Positions 17,525 to 26,741 are shown, counted from the stretch's first letter. The stretch: DNA of 64,000 nt from Pirellulaceae bacterium (GCA_029243025.1 JAQWSU010000006.1:1-64000); one strand, 5' to 3'. The notes: generated by a model from the sequence alone, not told the origin. Made by a program: numbers and translations.

Positions 17525-18196
17525 ATGAATAACGAGACCAATGAGCATCACGAATCGAACGAAGCGTTTTACGATCGCATCAGCAACGCCTACGATCTCA
17601 TCGCGGACTCCAGCGAACGAGAAGCCCGAATCACCGGCGAAAAGGCACTGGAACTGAAGGCGGGAGAACGCGTGCTGGAAATCGGATTCGGTACCGGAAA
17701 CACGCTGATCGATTTGCTGGAGACGGTTGGAGATTCGGGACAAGTTACGGGCATCGACGTCTCGACCGGTATGCGAGATGTGGCGGAACGAAAGCTGAAA
17801 CAACACCCGCTGGGAGATCACGTCCAGTTGACCGTTGGCGATGCCCGACAAATGCCTTTCGAGGATGAATCTTTTGATGCTGTCTTTACCAGCTTCACAC
17901 TTGAATTGTTTCCCGAGGGCGACATTGAGGCCGTACTGTCGGAGGTGAAGCGAATCCTGGTCAAGGACGGCAGGCTGGGGGTTGTCTCGATGGCAGAGGT
18001 GAAAGAAGGTGACCATCCGAGCTTATTGGAAAAAGGTTACATCTGGATGCACCGCCATTTCCCTCATTTGGTCGATTGTCGACCGATTGATCCAGCCGCC
18101 TATGTGACACAAGCTGGTTTAAAACTACAACAACAGATCGACCTGAAGGTCTGGACGATGCCTGTGGCTGTTGTCGTCGCCAGCAAAGACTTTTAG
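17525..18196 (+). CDS. class I SAM-dependent methyltransferase (UbiE-like)
   Basis: 223 aa. FYDRISNAYDLIADSSE followed by GERVLEIGFGTGNTLIDLL (motif I), VTGIDVSTGMRDVAERK (motif II with the ribose-binding Asp), LTVGDARQMPFEDESFDAVF (motif III) and VKRILVKDGRLGVVSM give a complete class I fold of the Methyltransf_11/UbiE type. The start ATG 17525 has AAGGGA seven bases upstream. Substrate unknown: it lacks the markers that would identify ubiquinone/menaquinone methyltransferase with confidence. It is followed by the STAS-domain gene 61 bp on. Confidence 0.9.
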   Translation: MNNETNEHHESNEAFYDRISNAYDLIADSSEREARITGEKALELKAGERVLEIGFGTGNTLIDLLETVGDSGQVTGIDVSTGMRDVAERKLKQHPLGDHVQLTVGDARQMPFEDESFDAVFTSFTLELFPEGDIEAVLSEVKRILVKDGRLGVVSMAEVKEGDHPSLLEKGYIWMHRHFPHLVDCRPIDPAAYVTQAGLKLQQQIDLKVWTMPVAVVVASKDF

Positions 18197-18257
18197 GTCA
18201 GTCCACTAATCCATTTCATGCAGCTTACGAAGAAGACAGAAAGGGGATCTCTCCTCG

Positions 18258-18638
18258 ATGGGCGAATTAGGTACGAGGTACATTGAGTCGTCGACTCAAG
18301 ACGGCGTGTTGGTGATCAAAATATTGGCGACCGCGATGCGGGACACACAGGTCTGCTACGGAATCCGCGACCAAATGATCGAGGCCATTGATCCGGACCA
18401 AACACAGAATGTGATCATCGATCTCGAAAACTTGACATTTATTGGCAGTATTGGATTCCTAGGCTTCTTGGCAGTCCGTCGCAAGATCCCCAAATCGCGG
18501 ATTATTGTTTGCAATCTCACCGACACGATTCGTGAAATGTTCTTGCTTTGCCGCTTGATCTCGGAAGATAATTCTGCCGATTCCCCGTTTGAAGTCAGGG
18601 CAACGCTCCAGGAATCCCTCGCCTGCTTCGGCGAATAA
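18258..18638 (+). CDS. STAS-domain protein (anti-sigma-factor-antagonist-like)
   Basis: Single STAS domain, 126 aa. The second strand NVIIDLENLTFIGSIGFLGFL has the serine that is phosphorylated in SpoIIAA-like proteins (S in IGSIGF). Downstream RIIVCNLTDTIREMFLLCRL matches the C-terminal helix. Such proteins usually switch an anti-sigma factor or a stressosome; no anti-sigma kinase lies beside it. Sits between a methyltransferase and the sugar transporter, 50 bp upstream of the transporter ATPase gene. Purine-rich AGAAAGGGGA precedes ATG. Confidence 0.88.
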   Translation: MGELGTRYIESSTQDGVLVIKILATAMRDTQVCYGIRDQMIEAIDPDQTQNVIIDLENLTFIGSIGFLGFLAVRRKIPKSRIIVCNLTDTIREMFLLCRLISEDNSADSPFEVRATLQESLACFGE

Positions 18639-18688
18639 ACAAAGATGCAAAAGCTTCGAAGACTACTCCAGCTGCCCGATTCGACACG

Positions 18689-20236
18689 ATGATTCAACAA
18701 CCCGCAACAATCGATGATTCACCCTTGTTGCACATCCATCAAATCAGCAAGTCCTATGCGGGCGTCAAAGCGTTGCAAAATGTGTCGTTGACCCTTCAAC
18801 GCGGGGAAGTACACGCACTCTGCGGCGAAAATGGAGCTGGCAAGTCAACGCTGATCAAGATCTTGACCGGTGTGGTGACCGCGGATTCAGGTAGCATCCA
18901 AATCAACGACCGGATTCTCCCTCTCGGCGACGTCCGTGTTAGCGAATCAGAAGGCATTGCCGTGATGCACCAGGAGTCGACCGCATTCCCCGATTTGAAT
19001 GCGATCGACAACATCTTTGTGGGTCGCGAACTTCGCAAATGCGGTGGAATGCTGCTCAATCGTCGAGAGATGCGGCTAGAAGCCAACCAGCTGTTGCAAC
19101 AACTTGGCGAGACAATTGATTTAGCTGTGCCAGTCGGCAAGCTACGATTAGCCCAACGTCAAATGGTGGCCATGGCGCGCGCCATGTCGTGCCAATGCCA
19201 ACTGTTCATCATGGACGAGCCCACTGCCTCCCTGTCTGCCCAAGAAACAGAAGTGATGTTGAACTTGATCGCTCAATTGCGCGACCAAGGTGTCACCATT
19301 ATGTATGTGAGTCATCGTCTTGAGGAAGTTTATCAGATTGCCAACCGTGTCACCGTGTTACGAGACGGAGAAACAGTCACGACCCAGCCGATTGAGGACA
19401 TCGATGAACAACAATTGATTCGCTTCATGGTCGGACGAGAAGCAGAGGATTTGACACAGTACCACTCGCAAGCGGCTGATCACCGACATGCGGGCGACGA
19501 GGCCTTACGAGTTGTTAACTTGTCGCGCGGCAGTGCCTTTCAGTCCATCTCCTTGACGGTGGCAAGCGGTGAAATCGTTGGCCTAGCTGGATTGGTGGGC
19601 TCGGGAAGAACGGAACTTGCTCGAGCAATCTTTGGCATCGATGTACCGGATTCAGGCTACGCGCTTGTCGGTGGAAAACGCTTAAAACCGGCTTCGGTGC
19701 GTGATTCCATGCGAATGGGCATCGCCATGGTGCCGGAAGATCGGCAACACGAGGGTCTCATCCTGCCGATGTCAATTGCCGACAATCTGTCTTTGGCCAA
19801 CCTGAATGAACTGCGACGATTTGGTTTCATCCAGCGATCCGAAGAGCGACAACTCGTGGAACAACAAATCACCGACCTGGGGATCAAAGTCGCCACACCA
19901 GGATCCGCTGCCGAATCGTTGTCGGGTGGCAACCAGCAAAAGGTCGTCTTAGGCAAATGGCTTGCCACCAATCCTCAGGTTTTGATTTTGGATGAACCGA
20001 CTCGAGGCATCGACGTGGCTGCCAAAGCACAAGTGCACCGCCTGATTCGGTCGTTGTCTGCGGCAGGAATGGCGACCTTACTTATCTCCTCAGAACTTAC
20101 AGAACTGTTAAACGTCAGCGATCGAATTCTTGTGATGCATGAAGGTGCCCTGGCCGCAGAATTTGACGGACCGACGGCAACCCAAGAACAATTGCTTCAA
20201 AGTGCCTTACTCGGCACGAAAAACCAACCCGGCTAG
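18689..20236 (+). CDS. sugar ABC importer, duplicated ATPase subunit (RbsA/MglA/RhaT type)
   Basis: 515 aa with two fused nucleotide-binding domains, typical of simple-sugar importers. The first has a full Walker A (GENGAGKST), a degenerate signature (LRLAQRQMVAMARAM) and Walker B FIMDEPTASLS. The second has a degenerate Walker A (GLVGSGRTEL), a perfect signature LSGGNQQKV and Walker B LILDEPTRGID. This asymmetry is the family norm: only one site is fully catalytic. It heads a four-gene operon (ATPase, permease, permease, binding protein). The order matches lsrACDB; rhizobial rhaSTPQ has the same parts in a different order. Confidence 0.95.
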   Translation: MIQQPATIDDSPLLHIHQISKSYAGVKALQNVSLTLQRGEVHALCGENGAGKSTLIKILTGVVTADSGSIQINDRILPLGDVRVSESEGIAVMHQESTAFPDLNAIDNIFVGRELRKCGGMLLNRREMRLEANQLLQQLGETIDLAVPVGKLRLAQRQMVAMARAMSCQCQLFIMDEPTASLSAQETEVMLNLIAQLRDQGVTIMYVSHRLEEVYQIANRVTVLRDGETVTTQPIEDIDEQQLIRFMVGREAEDLTQYHSQAADHRHAGDEALRVVNLSRGSAFQSISLTVASGEIVGLAGLVGSGRTELARAIFGIDVPDSGYALVGGKRLKPASVRDSMRMGIAMVPEDRQHEGLILPMSIADNLSLANLNELRRFGFIQRSEERQLVEQQITDLGIKVATPGSAAESLSGGNQQKVVLGKWLATNPQVLILDEPTRGIDVAAKAQVHRLIRSLSAAGMATLLISSELTELLNVSDRILVMHEGALAAEFDGPTATQEQLLQSALLGTKNQPG

Positions 20237-20248
20237 CAAAGTTTTCCC

Positions 20249-21238
20249 ATGCGACGAATTACGGCGTCTACGCGAACTTTACTTCAGCATCGCGAAATCG
20301 GATTGTTGCTGATGGTGGTCGCTGTCGCGAGCTTCGTAGGCGCCTTCGACTCGAATTTCTGGGCGGTTGGAAATCTCCGGGACCTGCTGGTACGTAGTGC
20401 GCCAACTGCCATTGTCGCTTGTGGGCTGATGCTCGTGATCGTTACCGCCGAAATCGATATCTCGGTCGGATCTTTAATGGCACTGACTGCCGCCGCAATG
20501 GGAATCATGATCTCAGAGAATCAGTGGGCTCTGTCGATGTGGGTTGGGATTCCCGCAACGTTACTACTTGGAACTAGTATCGGATTGACAACGGGACTTC
20601 TTGTCACAGTCGGACGAGTACCGTCAATCATCGTTACGCTCGGATTACTCACCGCATTACGAGGCGCAACCACACTATTGATGGGCGGTCAAAACATTGA
20701 CGGTTTGCCTGCCTCTCTCTCGCAAATCACCAAGCAGGGCATCGTGGGAGTCCCTCTCAGCATCTGGGTCGCGGGCCTTGTAATCACGTCCACCGCTTTC
20801 CTCATTGCGTGGACGCCACTAGGGCGCAGAATTTTTGCTTTAGGTAGTAGCCGTTATGCAGCCCACATGTCAGGGCTTTCCGAACGCCGTTTAAAACTGT
20901 TCGTCTTCGCTTATACCGGATTCCTGACAGCCTTGGCCACCATCGTCGACGTGCCACGCTTGCCAAAGATTGAGTCTGGAATCGGCATGGAATTCGAATT
21001 ACTGGTCGTCACCTGCGTTGTCGTTGGAGGCGTTTCCATCACCGGTGGAAAAGGAACTTTGAGAGGCGTGATCCTGGCAGTGATCTTAATGACCATGATT
21101 CGGCCCGTGCTGACCTTCATGGAGATCGGCGAAGAGGGGGAAAAGTGGACAAAGGCGATCCAAGGTGCGTTCATCGCCGTGGCGGTGATTGGCGATAGCC
21201 TGCTCCGATCGACGAAAAACACGGAGTCGCTCGAGTGA
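20249..21238 (+). CDS. sugar ABC importer permease 1 (RbsC family)
   Basis: Membrane subunit, 329 aa, about nine to ten hydrophobic segments. Diagnostic BPD_transp_2 blocks: ITAEIDISVGSLMALTAA in the first half, RVPSIIVTLGLLTALRGAT, LGSSRYAAHMSGL and VTCVVVGGVSITGGKGTLRGV in the second. Lies 12 bp after the ATPase gene; its stop overlaps the start of the second permease by four bases. It probably pairs with permease 2 as a heterodimer, as in RhaP/RhaQ and LsrC/LsrD systems, instead of the RbsC homodimer. Confidence 0.93.
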   Translation: MRRITASTRTLLQHREIGLLLMVVAVASFVGAFDSNFWAVGNLRDLLVRSAPTAIVACGLMLVIVTAEIDISVGSLMALTAAAMGIMISENQWALSMWVGIPATLLLGTSIGLTTGLLVTVGRVPSIIVTLGLLTALRGATTLLMGGQNIDGLPASLSQITKQGIVGVPLSIWVAGLVITSTAFLIAWTPLGRRIFALGSSRYAAHMSGLSERRLKLFVFAYTGFLTALATIVDVPRLPKIESGIGMEFELLVVTCVVVGGVSITGGKGTLRGVILAVILMTMIRPVLTFMEIGEEGEKWTKAIQGAFIAVAVIGDSLLRSTKNTESLE

Positions 21239-22194
21239 CAGGTCAACGCATCGAATTTCGCTGGTGGCACGAAGTCGTCCTGCTCGGACTGCTTGTTGCC
21301 CTGCTGTTAATCGCCGAATCTCGAATACCCGGATTTGTTTCATTTCGCAGCCAACTTTTTCTGTCACGCCACTTGTGGGAATTTGCAATTCTGGCCACAG
21401 CAATGACCTTGATCATCATCTCCGGCGGCATTGATTTGTCGGTCGGTTCCGCGATGGGATTGTGCGCTGTCGCATTTGGCATCTGCTTTCAATTCAGTGG
21501 TAGTCTCTCCATTTCCGCCATCGTTTGCCTGCTGACAGGGCTCTTAGGCGGATTGTTCAATGGCGTATTGATTGCACACTTTCGATTACACCCCCTGATC
21601 GTGACCCTCGCAACATTTGCTGCGTTTCGTGGGATTGCAGAAGGAATTAGCCAAGGGCAATCCTACTCGCAATTTGGTGACGCATTTTCGCAGCTAGCGC
21701 GGGGAACATGGTTCTCAGTCCCCATCCCGGGATTCATCTTCGCGTTCCTGGCCTGTTCATCGGCCTTGCTCCTTGCGAAAACCCCCCCGGGGCGATTCCT
21801 GTATGCCATCGGACACAATCCTCAAGCCGCTCGCTTTTCTGGAGTCCCCGTGGGCCGAATCCGGGTTGGCCTGTACGCATGGTCTGGATTGCTGGCTGGC
21901 CTTGCAACCCTGATTTATGTTTCTCGTTTCGACACAGCGAAAGCCGATGCAGGCAAAGGGTTCGAACTTGACGTCATTACAGCAGTGGTCGTAGGTGGCA
22001 CGAGCATCTTTGGCGGCCGTGGTACAATTATCGGTACTACCTTGGGGTTACTGTTAATCCATGAGACGCGATTGTTCGTCGGTCGTTACTGGCGAACCGA
22101 TGAATTGAAATCGATTGTTGTTGGCTTGCTGTTAATTGCCTCGGTTTTGATTTATCGTCTGTTAACGAAAAGAGATGAAGTGAGCAAGCTATAA
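21235..22194 (+). CDS. sugar ABC importer permease 2 (RbsC family)
   Basis: 319 aa; begins with GTG inside the preceding gene's TGA (GTGA overlap), a sign of translational coupling. Same family blocks as permease 1: LIIISGGIDLSVGSAMGL, RLHPLIVTLATFAAFRGIAEG, IGHNPQAARFSGVPVGRI and VVVGGTSIFGGRGTIIGT. The two permeases are paralogous but clearly diverged, consistent with a heterodimeric channel. The gene for the binding protein follows after 53 bp with its own strong ribosome site, which should give the excess of binding protein such systems use. Confidence 0.93.
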   Translation: MTGQRIEFRWWHEVVLLGLLVALLLIAESRIPGFVSFRSQLFLSRHLWEFAILATAMTLIIISGGIDLSVGSAMGLCAVAFGICFQFSGSLSISAIVCLLTGLLGGLFNGVLIAHFRLHPLIVTLATFAAFRGIAEGISQGQSYSQFGDAFSQLARGTWFSVPIPGFIFAFLACSSALLLAKTPPGRFLYAIGHNPQAARFSGVPVGRIRVGLYAWSGLLAGLATLIYVSRFDTAKADAGKGFELDVITAVVVGGTSIFGGRGTIIGTTLGLLLIHETRLFVGRYWRTDELKSIVVGLLLIASVLIYRLLTKRDEVSKL

Positions 22195-22247
22195 TCGGCG
22201 AGAGCCCGCAGAAGGCCTTGCAACTGAATTAAACGGAGGCACGCATA

Positions 22248-23252
22248 ATGAATCGAGTTCATCTAACGTTTGTCTTAATGGTCAGCCTTGTTGTTTTCGG
22301 CTGCAATCGTCAAACGGCTAATCAAACAGACGGAGCCAACGATAAGCTGACGGTGTGCATGCTGCCAAAGATCAAAGGAATCAGCTATTTCACGTCTTGT
22401 TACCAGGGCGCTCAAGAGGCTGCAGCAGAACTGGGAAACATCGATTTAATCTATGACGGACCGATCGACGGAGACCCCAAGAAACAGGCCGAACTAATTG
22501 AACAATGGATTGTTGATGGAGCCGACGTCATCTGCGTTGCCCCCAATGCCCCGGACGTGGTGGCCAACGCCATGAAAGAGGCTCGCGATGCGGGAATCCA
22601 TGTCATCACCTGGGACGCTGATGGCACAACCGATTCACGTTCATTCTTCGTCAATCAAGCCACCCCCCAGGCGATTGGCCAAGGCCTAGTGAATACGATG
22701 ATCGCGGACATCGGCGCCGACCAATCAGGCGATGTCGTGATCATCAGCTCCGATGCGACATCCGCCAACCAAAACTCCTGGATCAAAGCGATGGAACCCG
22801 CCTTAGCGAAGAGCAAGCTGAAACTGCAAACCATCAAATTCCCAGGTGAGAATGCGGGTAACGCATTGGCGGATGCTCAAGACGTCATCAAAGTTTACCC
22901 CAACTTGAAAGGCATCTTTGGAATCAGTTCTGTGTCATTTCCCGGAGCGGCCGAAGCAGTTCGACAAGCCGGAAAAACTGGCGAAATCAAAGTCACCGGA
23001 CTCGCAGTACCAAGCGACATGCGATCCTTTGTCGACGATGGCACCGTGAATTCGATCGTCCTTTGGAACACTGTCGACCTTGGCTATCTGACCATGCACG
23101 TCGCCCAAGCAGTCGCTGAGGGGCGGCTTACCCCAGCAGAGACCACCTTGCAAGCAGGACGACTCGGTGAGATAAAAATCAAAGGTGACAACGTTCTGCT
23201 GGGAGACATCATGGTCTTCAACAAAGACAACATCAACGATTACGATTTTTAG
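22248..23252 (+). CDS. sugar-binding lipoprotein of ABC importer (RhaS/LsrB-like)
   Basis: 334 aa. Signal with lipobox VVFGC (C19), so a lipid-anchored binding protein. Peripla_BP_4 fold: KIKGISYFTSCYQGAQEAA, LIYDGPIDGDPKKQAELIEQW, VITWDADGTTDSRSFFVNQ, and the tail MVFNKDNINDYDF closely follow LsrB/RhaS-type proteins. From memory of LsrB, its AI-2 ligands are K35, D116, D166, Q167, P220 and A222; here the Lys, the TWDAD Asp and one Gln remain, but D166, P220 and A222 are replaced. So AI-2 is unlikely and rhamnose or a related deoxysugar is favoured. The rhamnose isomerase gene 19 kb away agrees. GGAGG precedes ATG. Confidence 0.93.
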   Translation: MNRVHLTFVLMVSLVVFGCNRQTANQTDGANDKLTVCMLPKIKGISYFTSCYQGAQEAAAELGNIDLIYDGPIDGDPKKQAELIEQWIVDGADVICVAPNAPDVVANAMKEARDAGIHVITWDADGTTDSRSFFVNQATPQAIGQGLVNTMIADIGADQSGDVVIISSDATSANQNSWIKAMEPALAKSKLKLQTIKFPGENAGNALADAQDVIKVYPNLKGIFGISSVSFPGAAEAVRQAGKTGEIKVTGLAVPSDMRSFVDDGTVNSIVLWNTVDLGYLTMHVAQAVAEGRLTPAETTLQAGRLGEIKIKGDNVLLGDIMVFNKDNINDYDF

Positions 23253-23389
23253 CTCTGTCCCGCACAACTTAGCTCGGTTTTCAAACGACCCGCTGCCCTC
23301 ATCCAAACGCAGGCTGGCGGAAGTTGAAAAACCAGCCTATTGGCAAAGTCCTGTGCAAGTTAACGAATTTTTTTCTCTCCGAGGGCCAA

Positions 23390-24313
23390 ATGCGAACCCC
23401 AACTATTTCCGTGATCCTGATTGGCGTTGTCCTCGCCAACCTGCTTACGTTGACCGTGACCGCACAGGAACCAAGCGTCGAAATGCGTTACCCGCTCGGC
23501 CCAGACTCGCTCCAGCAAGACTCGGTTCCGCGAGGTACAGTCACGAACCATATTTGGCAAACGAGCAAGATTTTCCCTGGAACAATCCGTCGCTACCACG
23601 TTTATGTGCCGTCTCAGTACGACGGCAAAACGCCACTGGCGCTGATGGTCTTTCAGGATGGTCACACCTATTTGAAAGCAGACGGAGACTTTCGTGTCCC
23701 AACGGTATTTGACAATCTCATTCATCAGGGAGCCATTCCACCCATGGTTGGCGTCTTTGTTGACCCCGGACACACGAAGGAGGTCCTACCACCGAAGCCT
23801 GGATGGCGACCCCGTCCCGAAAACCGCAGCATCGAATATGACACCCTTTCTCCCGCTTATTCGGAGTTACTGCTGACGGAGATTCTGCCGGAAGTCGCGA
23901 AATCAGTGCGATTCACTGACGATCCTGCAGGTCGAGCGATCTGCGGGATCAGCAGCGGCGGGATCTGCGCTTTCACCGTTGCCTGGGAACGACCGGACCA
24001 GTTTCAAAAAGTGCTCAGCCATATCGGCAGCTTCGTCAACATCCGGGGAGGTCACAACTATCCCGCCTTAATCCGTAAAGAAGAAGTGCGTCCAGTGCGA
24101 ATCTTCCTGCAGGACGGCAGCAACGACTTGGACAACGAACACGGCAACTGGCCATTGGGAAACAAGCAAATGGCAGCAGCACTCGCGTTTCGCGATTACG
24201 ATGCAACCTTCGTTTACGGTTCCGGTGCCCACAATGGCAACCATGGTGGAGCAATTCTGCCAGACTCACTCAAATGGCTGTGGCGTGACTACAGACTTGA
24301 GAAGGCGGATTGA
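23390..24313 (+). CDS. secreted esterase (enterochelin-esterase-like, putative)
   Basis: 307 aa with signal peptide (MRTPTISVILIGVVLANLLTLTVTAQE). Esterase-D-like alpha/beta hydrolase: YHVYVPSQYDGKTPLALMVFQDG, MVGVFVDPGHT, nucleophile elbow ICGISSGGICAF, acidic residue in LQDGSNDLDNEHG, and the histidine in AHNGNHGGAILPD. Planctomycetes have many such proteins, often joined to sugar-ester or ferulate release, but the substrate is not visible. ATG 23390 has GAGGG eight bases ahead. It follows the sugar importer by 137 bp on the same strand and could deliver substrate to it. Confidence 0.87.
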   Translation: MRTPTISVILIGVVLANLLTLTVTAQEPSVEMRYPLGPDSLQQDSVPRGTVTNHIWQTSKIFPGTIRRYHVYVPSQYDGKTPLALMVFQDGHTYLKADGDFRVPTVFDNLIHQGAIPPMVGVFVDPGHTKEVLPPKPGWRPRPENRSIEYDTLSPAYSELLLTEILPEVAKSVRFTDDPAGRAICGISSGGICAFTVAWERPDQFQKVLSHIGSFVNIRGGHNYPALIRKEEVRPVRIFLQDGSNDLDNEHGNWPLGNKQMAAALAFRDYDATFVYGSGAHNGNHGGAILPDSLKWLWRDYRLEKAD

Positions 24314-24417
24314 AAATTCCGGTTGCCTTCCATTCGATTTGTGTTCTTCAGCCACGACTGAATCAGAAAGCGGTGATCGGCAGCACGTCTGAGCAGCCGG
24401 CGCAAAAAACTCGGCGC

Positions 24418-24450
24418 AAAAAAACCGGCACCGCGAAAGCGTGCCGGTTT
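24418..24450 (-). terminator. rho-independent terminator of the 24481-25269 gene
   Basis: Perfect 10-bp stem aaaccggcac / gtgccggttt around a 9-base loop. Read on the minus strand it is followed by seven T. It lies 31 bp past the stop of the minus-strand charged-helical-protein gene and faces the plus-strand esterase gene, so it separates two convergent units. Confidence 0.88.
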
Positions 24451-24480
24451 GGTTTATCAACGAGAACGTTTTTAAACTGA

Positions 24481-25269
24481 CTAACGTCGTCGACGACGTC
24501 GACCGCCATTGTCCTCGTCGTCGTCCTCATCCGATTCTTCCGCGGCGGGTCGCCGGCGGCCACGATCTCTACGGCTACGTTCACCCCCTCGGTCGTCACC
24601 ACCACGATTTCCGCCAAATGCGCCACGCGAGCTTCGCTCAGCTTCTTCAAACACAAACGCATCGCCCATCATACGTTCGATTTGGTTCTCACTGACGACT
24701 GCAGCCATAATTTTCCTTTGGGCGCCAAGACGGATTTCAGCGATCTGTTTGTTGGTTTCCTTCTCAATCTCTCGCCGTACCTCTTCTAGCTTTTCACGAT
24801 CGTCATCATCAAGCTCAACACCGCCGGCAACCAATGCATCACGAGCCGATCCACGTCGAAGTTGAAATTGGAATTCCAATTCACCGAAACGATCTTTTTG
24901 TTTCGAATTCAAAATCTCCAAAACTTTGTCTCGATCAGAGTCTCGCACCTTTTGCAACTCTTCTCGCATGCGAGCGAAGGTTGCTTGCCGATCTTCACCG
25001 TCTCGACCAAAGTTACCAAAATTCCCTCCTGCAAACCTTTCGCGGAGACTGTTACGACGCTCTTCGTTGTACTCCTTCAACTCTTCAAGCTGGCTATCGG
25101 TAAGATTAAGTTCAGCTTGCACGTCTTCGCGCTGCAGAAGTTCGGCGGGTCCTGAACCGAACATGCCGCGTCCACCACGTCCTCGTTGTTGGGCCTGGGC
25201 AGTGGATACTGACATCGCCACCGTTGCGATGGTAATCGCTGCCAGAATCAACAGGTTTCGCTTAAACAT
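24481..25269 (-). CDS. secreted charged helical protein with LTxxQ-like motif
   Basis: 262 aa. Signal peptide ends AQAQQRG. ELNLTDSQLEELKEYNEERR resembles the LTxxQ motif of Spy/CpxP-like periplasmic proteins, and the middle (residues 60-190) is strongly charged and helical. The tail is low-complexity: GGNRGGDDRGGERSRRDRGRRR, then acidic EESDEDDDED, then a run of arginines. This basic-acidic tail suggests binding to a polyanion or mineral. No enzymatic motif. Probably last gene of the minus-strand group that also includes the EF-hand and secretin-like genes; a strong terminator follows. Function unknown. Confidence 0.8.
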   Translation of the reverse strand: MFKRNLLILAAITIATVAMSVSTAQAQQRGRGGRGMFGSGPAELLQREDVQAELNLTDSQLEELKEYNEERRNSLRERFAGGNFGNFGRDGEDRQATFARMREELQKVRDSDRDKVLEILNSKQKDRFGELEFQFQLRRGSARDALVAGGVELDDDDREKLEEVRREIEKETNKQIAEIRLGAQRKIMAAVVSENQIERMMGDAFVFEEAERSSRGAFGGNRGGDDRGGERSRRDRGRRRPAAEESDEDDDEDNGGRRRRRR

Positions 25270-25359
25270 CTGAGCATTCCTTATGTACTAAAGTTTCCGC
25301 CGAATCTCGACAGGCAATTACGGCGCGACAGCATGAGCGTGACGCCGACTAGACTCGCG

Positions 25360-26664
25360 TTACTCATCGGACTCCAAGATCTCAGCTTCTCGAGCGGTGA
25401 TCAAGCCGTCTCCATTCGCGTCATAATCTTGGAAGTCAGAAATATCTCGTTCCTCAGCAGTGGAAGCAAACTCGCTCAAGGTGACTTGGCCATCGGCGTT
25501 ATCATCCCGATCCTCCCACCAGTTCGGCAAGGCTTTGGGAAGCGAACGGCCCTCGGATCGGTAAGATTTCCGTCCTTTTAAGCGTTCCGAGCCATCGACT
25601 TTGTAGGAATCCTTAGCGGCTACCTCCTCTTTCTGATCACTATTGCGTCGAGAGTCACCGCGTCTCGATGTGTCACGACCTCGGGAACTACCGCCACTAA
25701 ATTTTTGCTTGATGGCTTCGATTTCAACGGGCTTACTAAAATCGATCTGAAATCGATCTCCAAAGAATTTCGCTCGACGTTCATCGATTTCATCAGGATC
25801 GATGCGACCGTTTTGGTTTTTGTCCATGCGTGCAAGAAAGCTGGAGGGGTCCCAACCGCCGAAGCTTCCACGACTTCGCTCACCACCACGGCCCCGATCA
25901 CCACCACGGCCTCGATCTTCACCGCCGCCCCGATCACTACTGCGGCCCCGATCACTACTGCGGCCCCGATCACTGCTGCGGCCCCGATCACTGCTGCGGC
26001 CCCGATCACTGCTGCGGCCCCGATCCTCGCCGTCACCACGGAAGCGTTTGGCAATTCGTTCAGCCATCTCGGCTTTGGTCAGCATGCCATCCTTATCTAA
26101 ATCGGACTCGCGGGGATCGCTGCGCCATGGAACAGAAGACCATTCGCTATGATTGAGAATCCCATTTTTGTCTTTGTCGTAGCGACCCATTGTACGATCA
26201 ACATACTCCAGGACTCGCCGGTCATATTTCTTTTCCAGATCAATGAGCTTTCCAGCCAGAGTCATGGGACTGACCCCAAAGCCCGCAATCTCTTCGTTTC
26301 CGAAGCGGGGAACCGTTGGAAATTCATCTTCTTCTTCTTTTTTCCGTGTCGGCGAGGAAGATTTCCCAGGCCGATTTTCCTGCCTTTTTCCGGCTCCGCC
26401 CAGCAAGCGTTGAATGGGAAGAGGTCGTCCGGTTTCGAGGCCCGCCTCGCGAGCCATCCTTTCAATGAAACCTTGAGCGCGGCCCTGAGCTTCATCCGGC
26501 TCAATCGTACCATTTCCATTGGCATCAATTCGTTCCAAGATCCGAGCACGAAAATCACCGCCACGATCACCGCCACGATCACCGCCACGTTGTGCAAAAG
26601 TTGGCATGGCAATCGTCGCGACAATCCCAACCACCAGGATCGCAAAGACCACAGACCTTCTCAT
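25360..26664 (-). CDS. secreted EF-hand protein with RGRSSD repeats
   Basis: 434 aa. Signal peptide MRRSVVFAILVVGIVATIAMPTFAQRG; ATG 26664 has AAGGAG upstream. About six calcium-binding loops of the DxDxDG type can be read: DANGNGTIEPDE, DKDKNGILNHSE, DLDKDGMLTKAE, DKNQNGRIDPDE, DDNADGQVTLSE and DANGDGLITARE. Between loops three and four lies an arginine-glycine-serine tract with five near-identical DRGRSS units (18-bp DNA repeats), continuing as DRGRGG. Likely a calcium-dependent surface or periplasmic protein; such EF-hand proteins are common in planctomycetes, function mostly unknown. It lies 77 bp after the secretin-like gene. Confidence 0.88.
   Translation of the reverse strand: MRRSVVFAILVVGIVATIAMPTFAQRGGDRGGDRGGDFRARILERIDANGNGTIEPDEAQGRAQGFIERMAREAGLETGRPLPIQRLLGGAGKRQENRPGKSSSPTRKKEEEDEFPTVPRFGNEEIAGFGVSPMTLAGKLIDLEKKYDRRVLEYVDRTMGRYDKDKNGILNHSEWSSVPWRSDPRESDLDKDGMLTKAEMAERIAKRFRGDGEDRGRSSDRGRSSDRGRSSDRGRSSDRGRSSDRGGGEDRGRGGDRGRGGERSRGSFGGWDPSSFLARMDKNQNGRIDPDEIDERRAKFFGDRFQIDFSKPVEIEAIKQKFSGGSSRGRDTSRRGDSRRNSDQKEEVAAKDSYKVDGSERLKGRKSYRSEGRSLPKALPNWWEDRDDNADGQVTLSEFASTAEERDISDFQDYDANGDGLITAREAEILESDE
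25930..26019. repeat. 18-bp tandem repeat, five copies
   Basis: The unit ccgatcactactgcggcc occurs five times inside the EF-hand gene; copies three to five share one base change (actact to actgct). Each unit encodes six residues (RGRSSD read on the minus strand), so copy-number change keeps the reading frame. A sixth partial unit follows at 26020. Confidence 0.92.
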
Positions 26665-26741
26665 CTCATGAACTCCTTCGCCATGTGTGAATTCGTTTCG
26701 CTTATCCGATTCGCTACCGTCCTCGGCCACGACCACCCTGT

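Noticed and set aside
22248-23252. Binding protein as LsrB and the operon as an AI-2 quorum-sensing importer
   Set aside because: Overall similarity and gene order fit, but three of six AI-2 contact positions look substituted and no lsrK, lsrR, lsrF or lsrG homolog is present.
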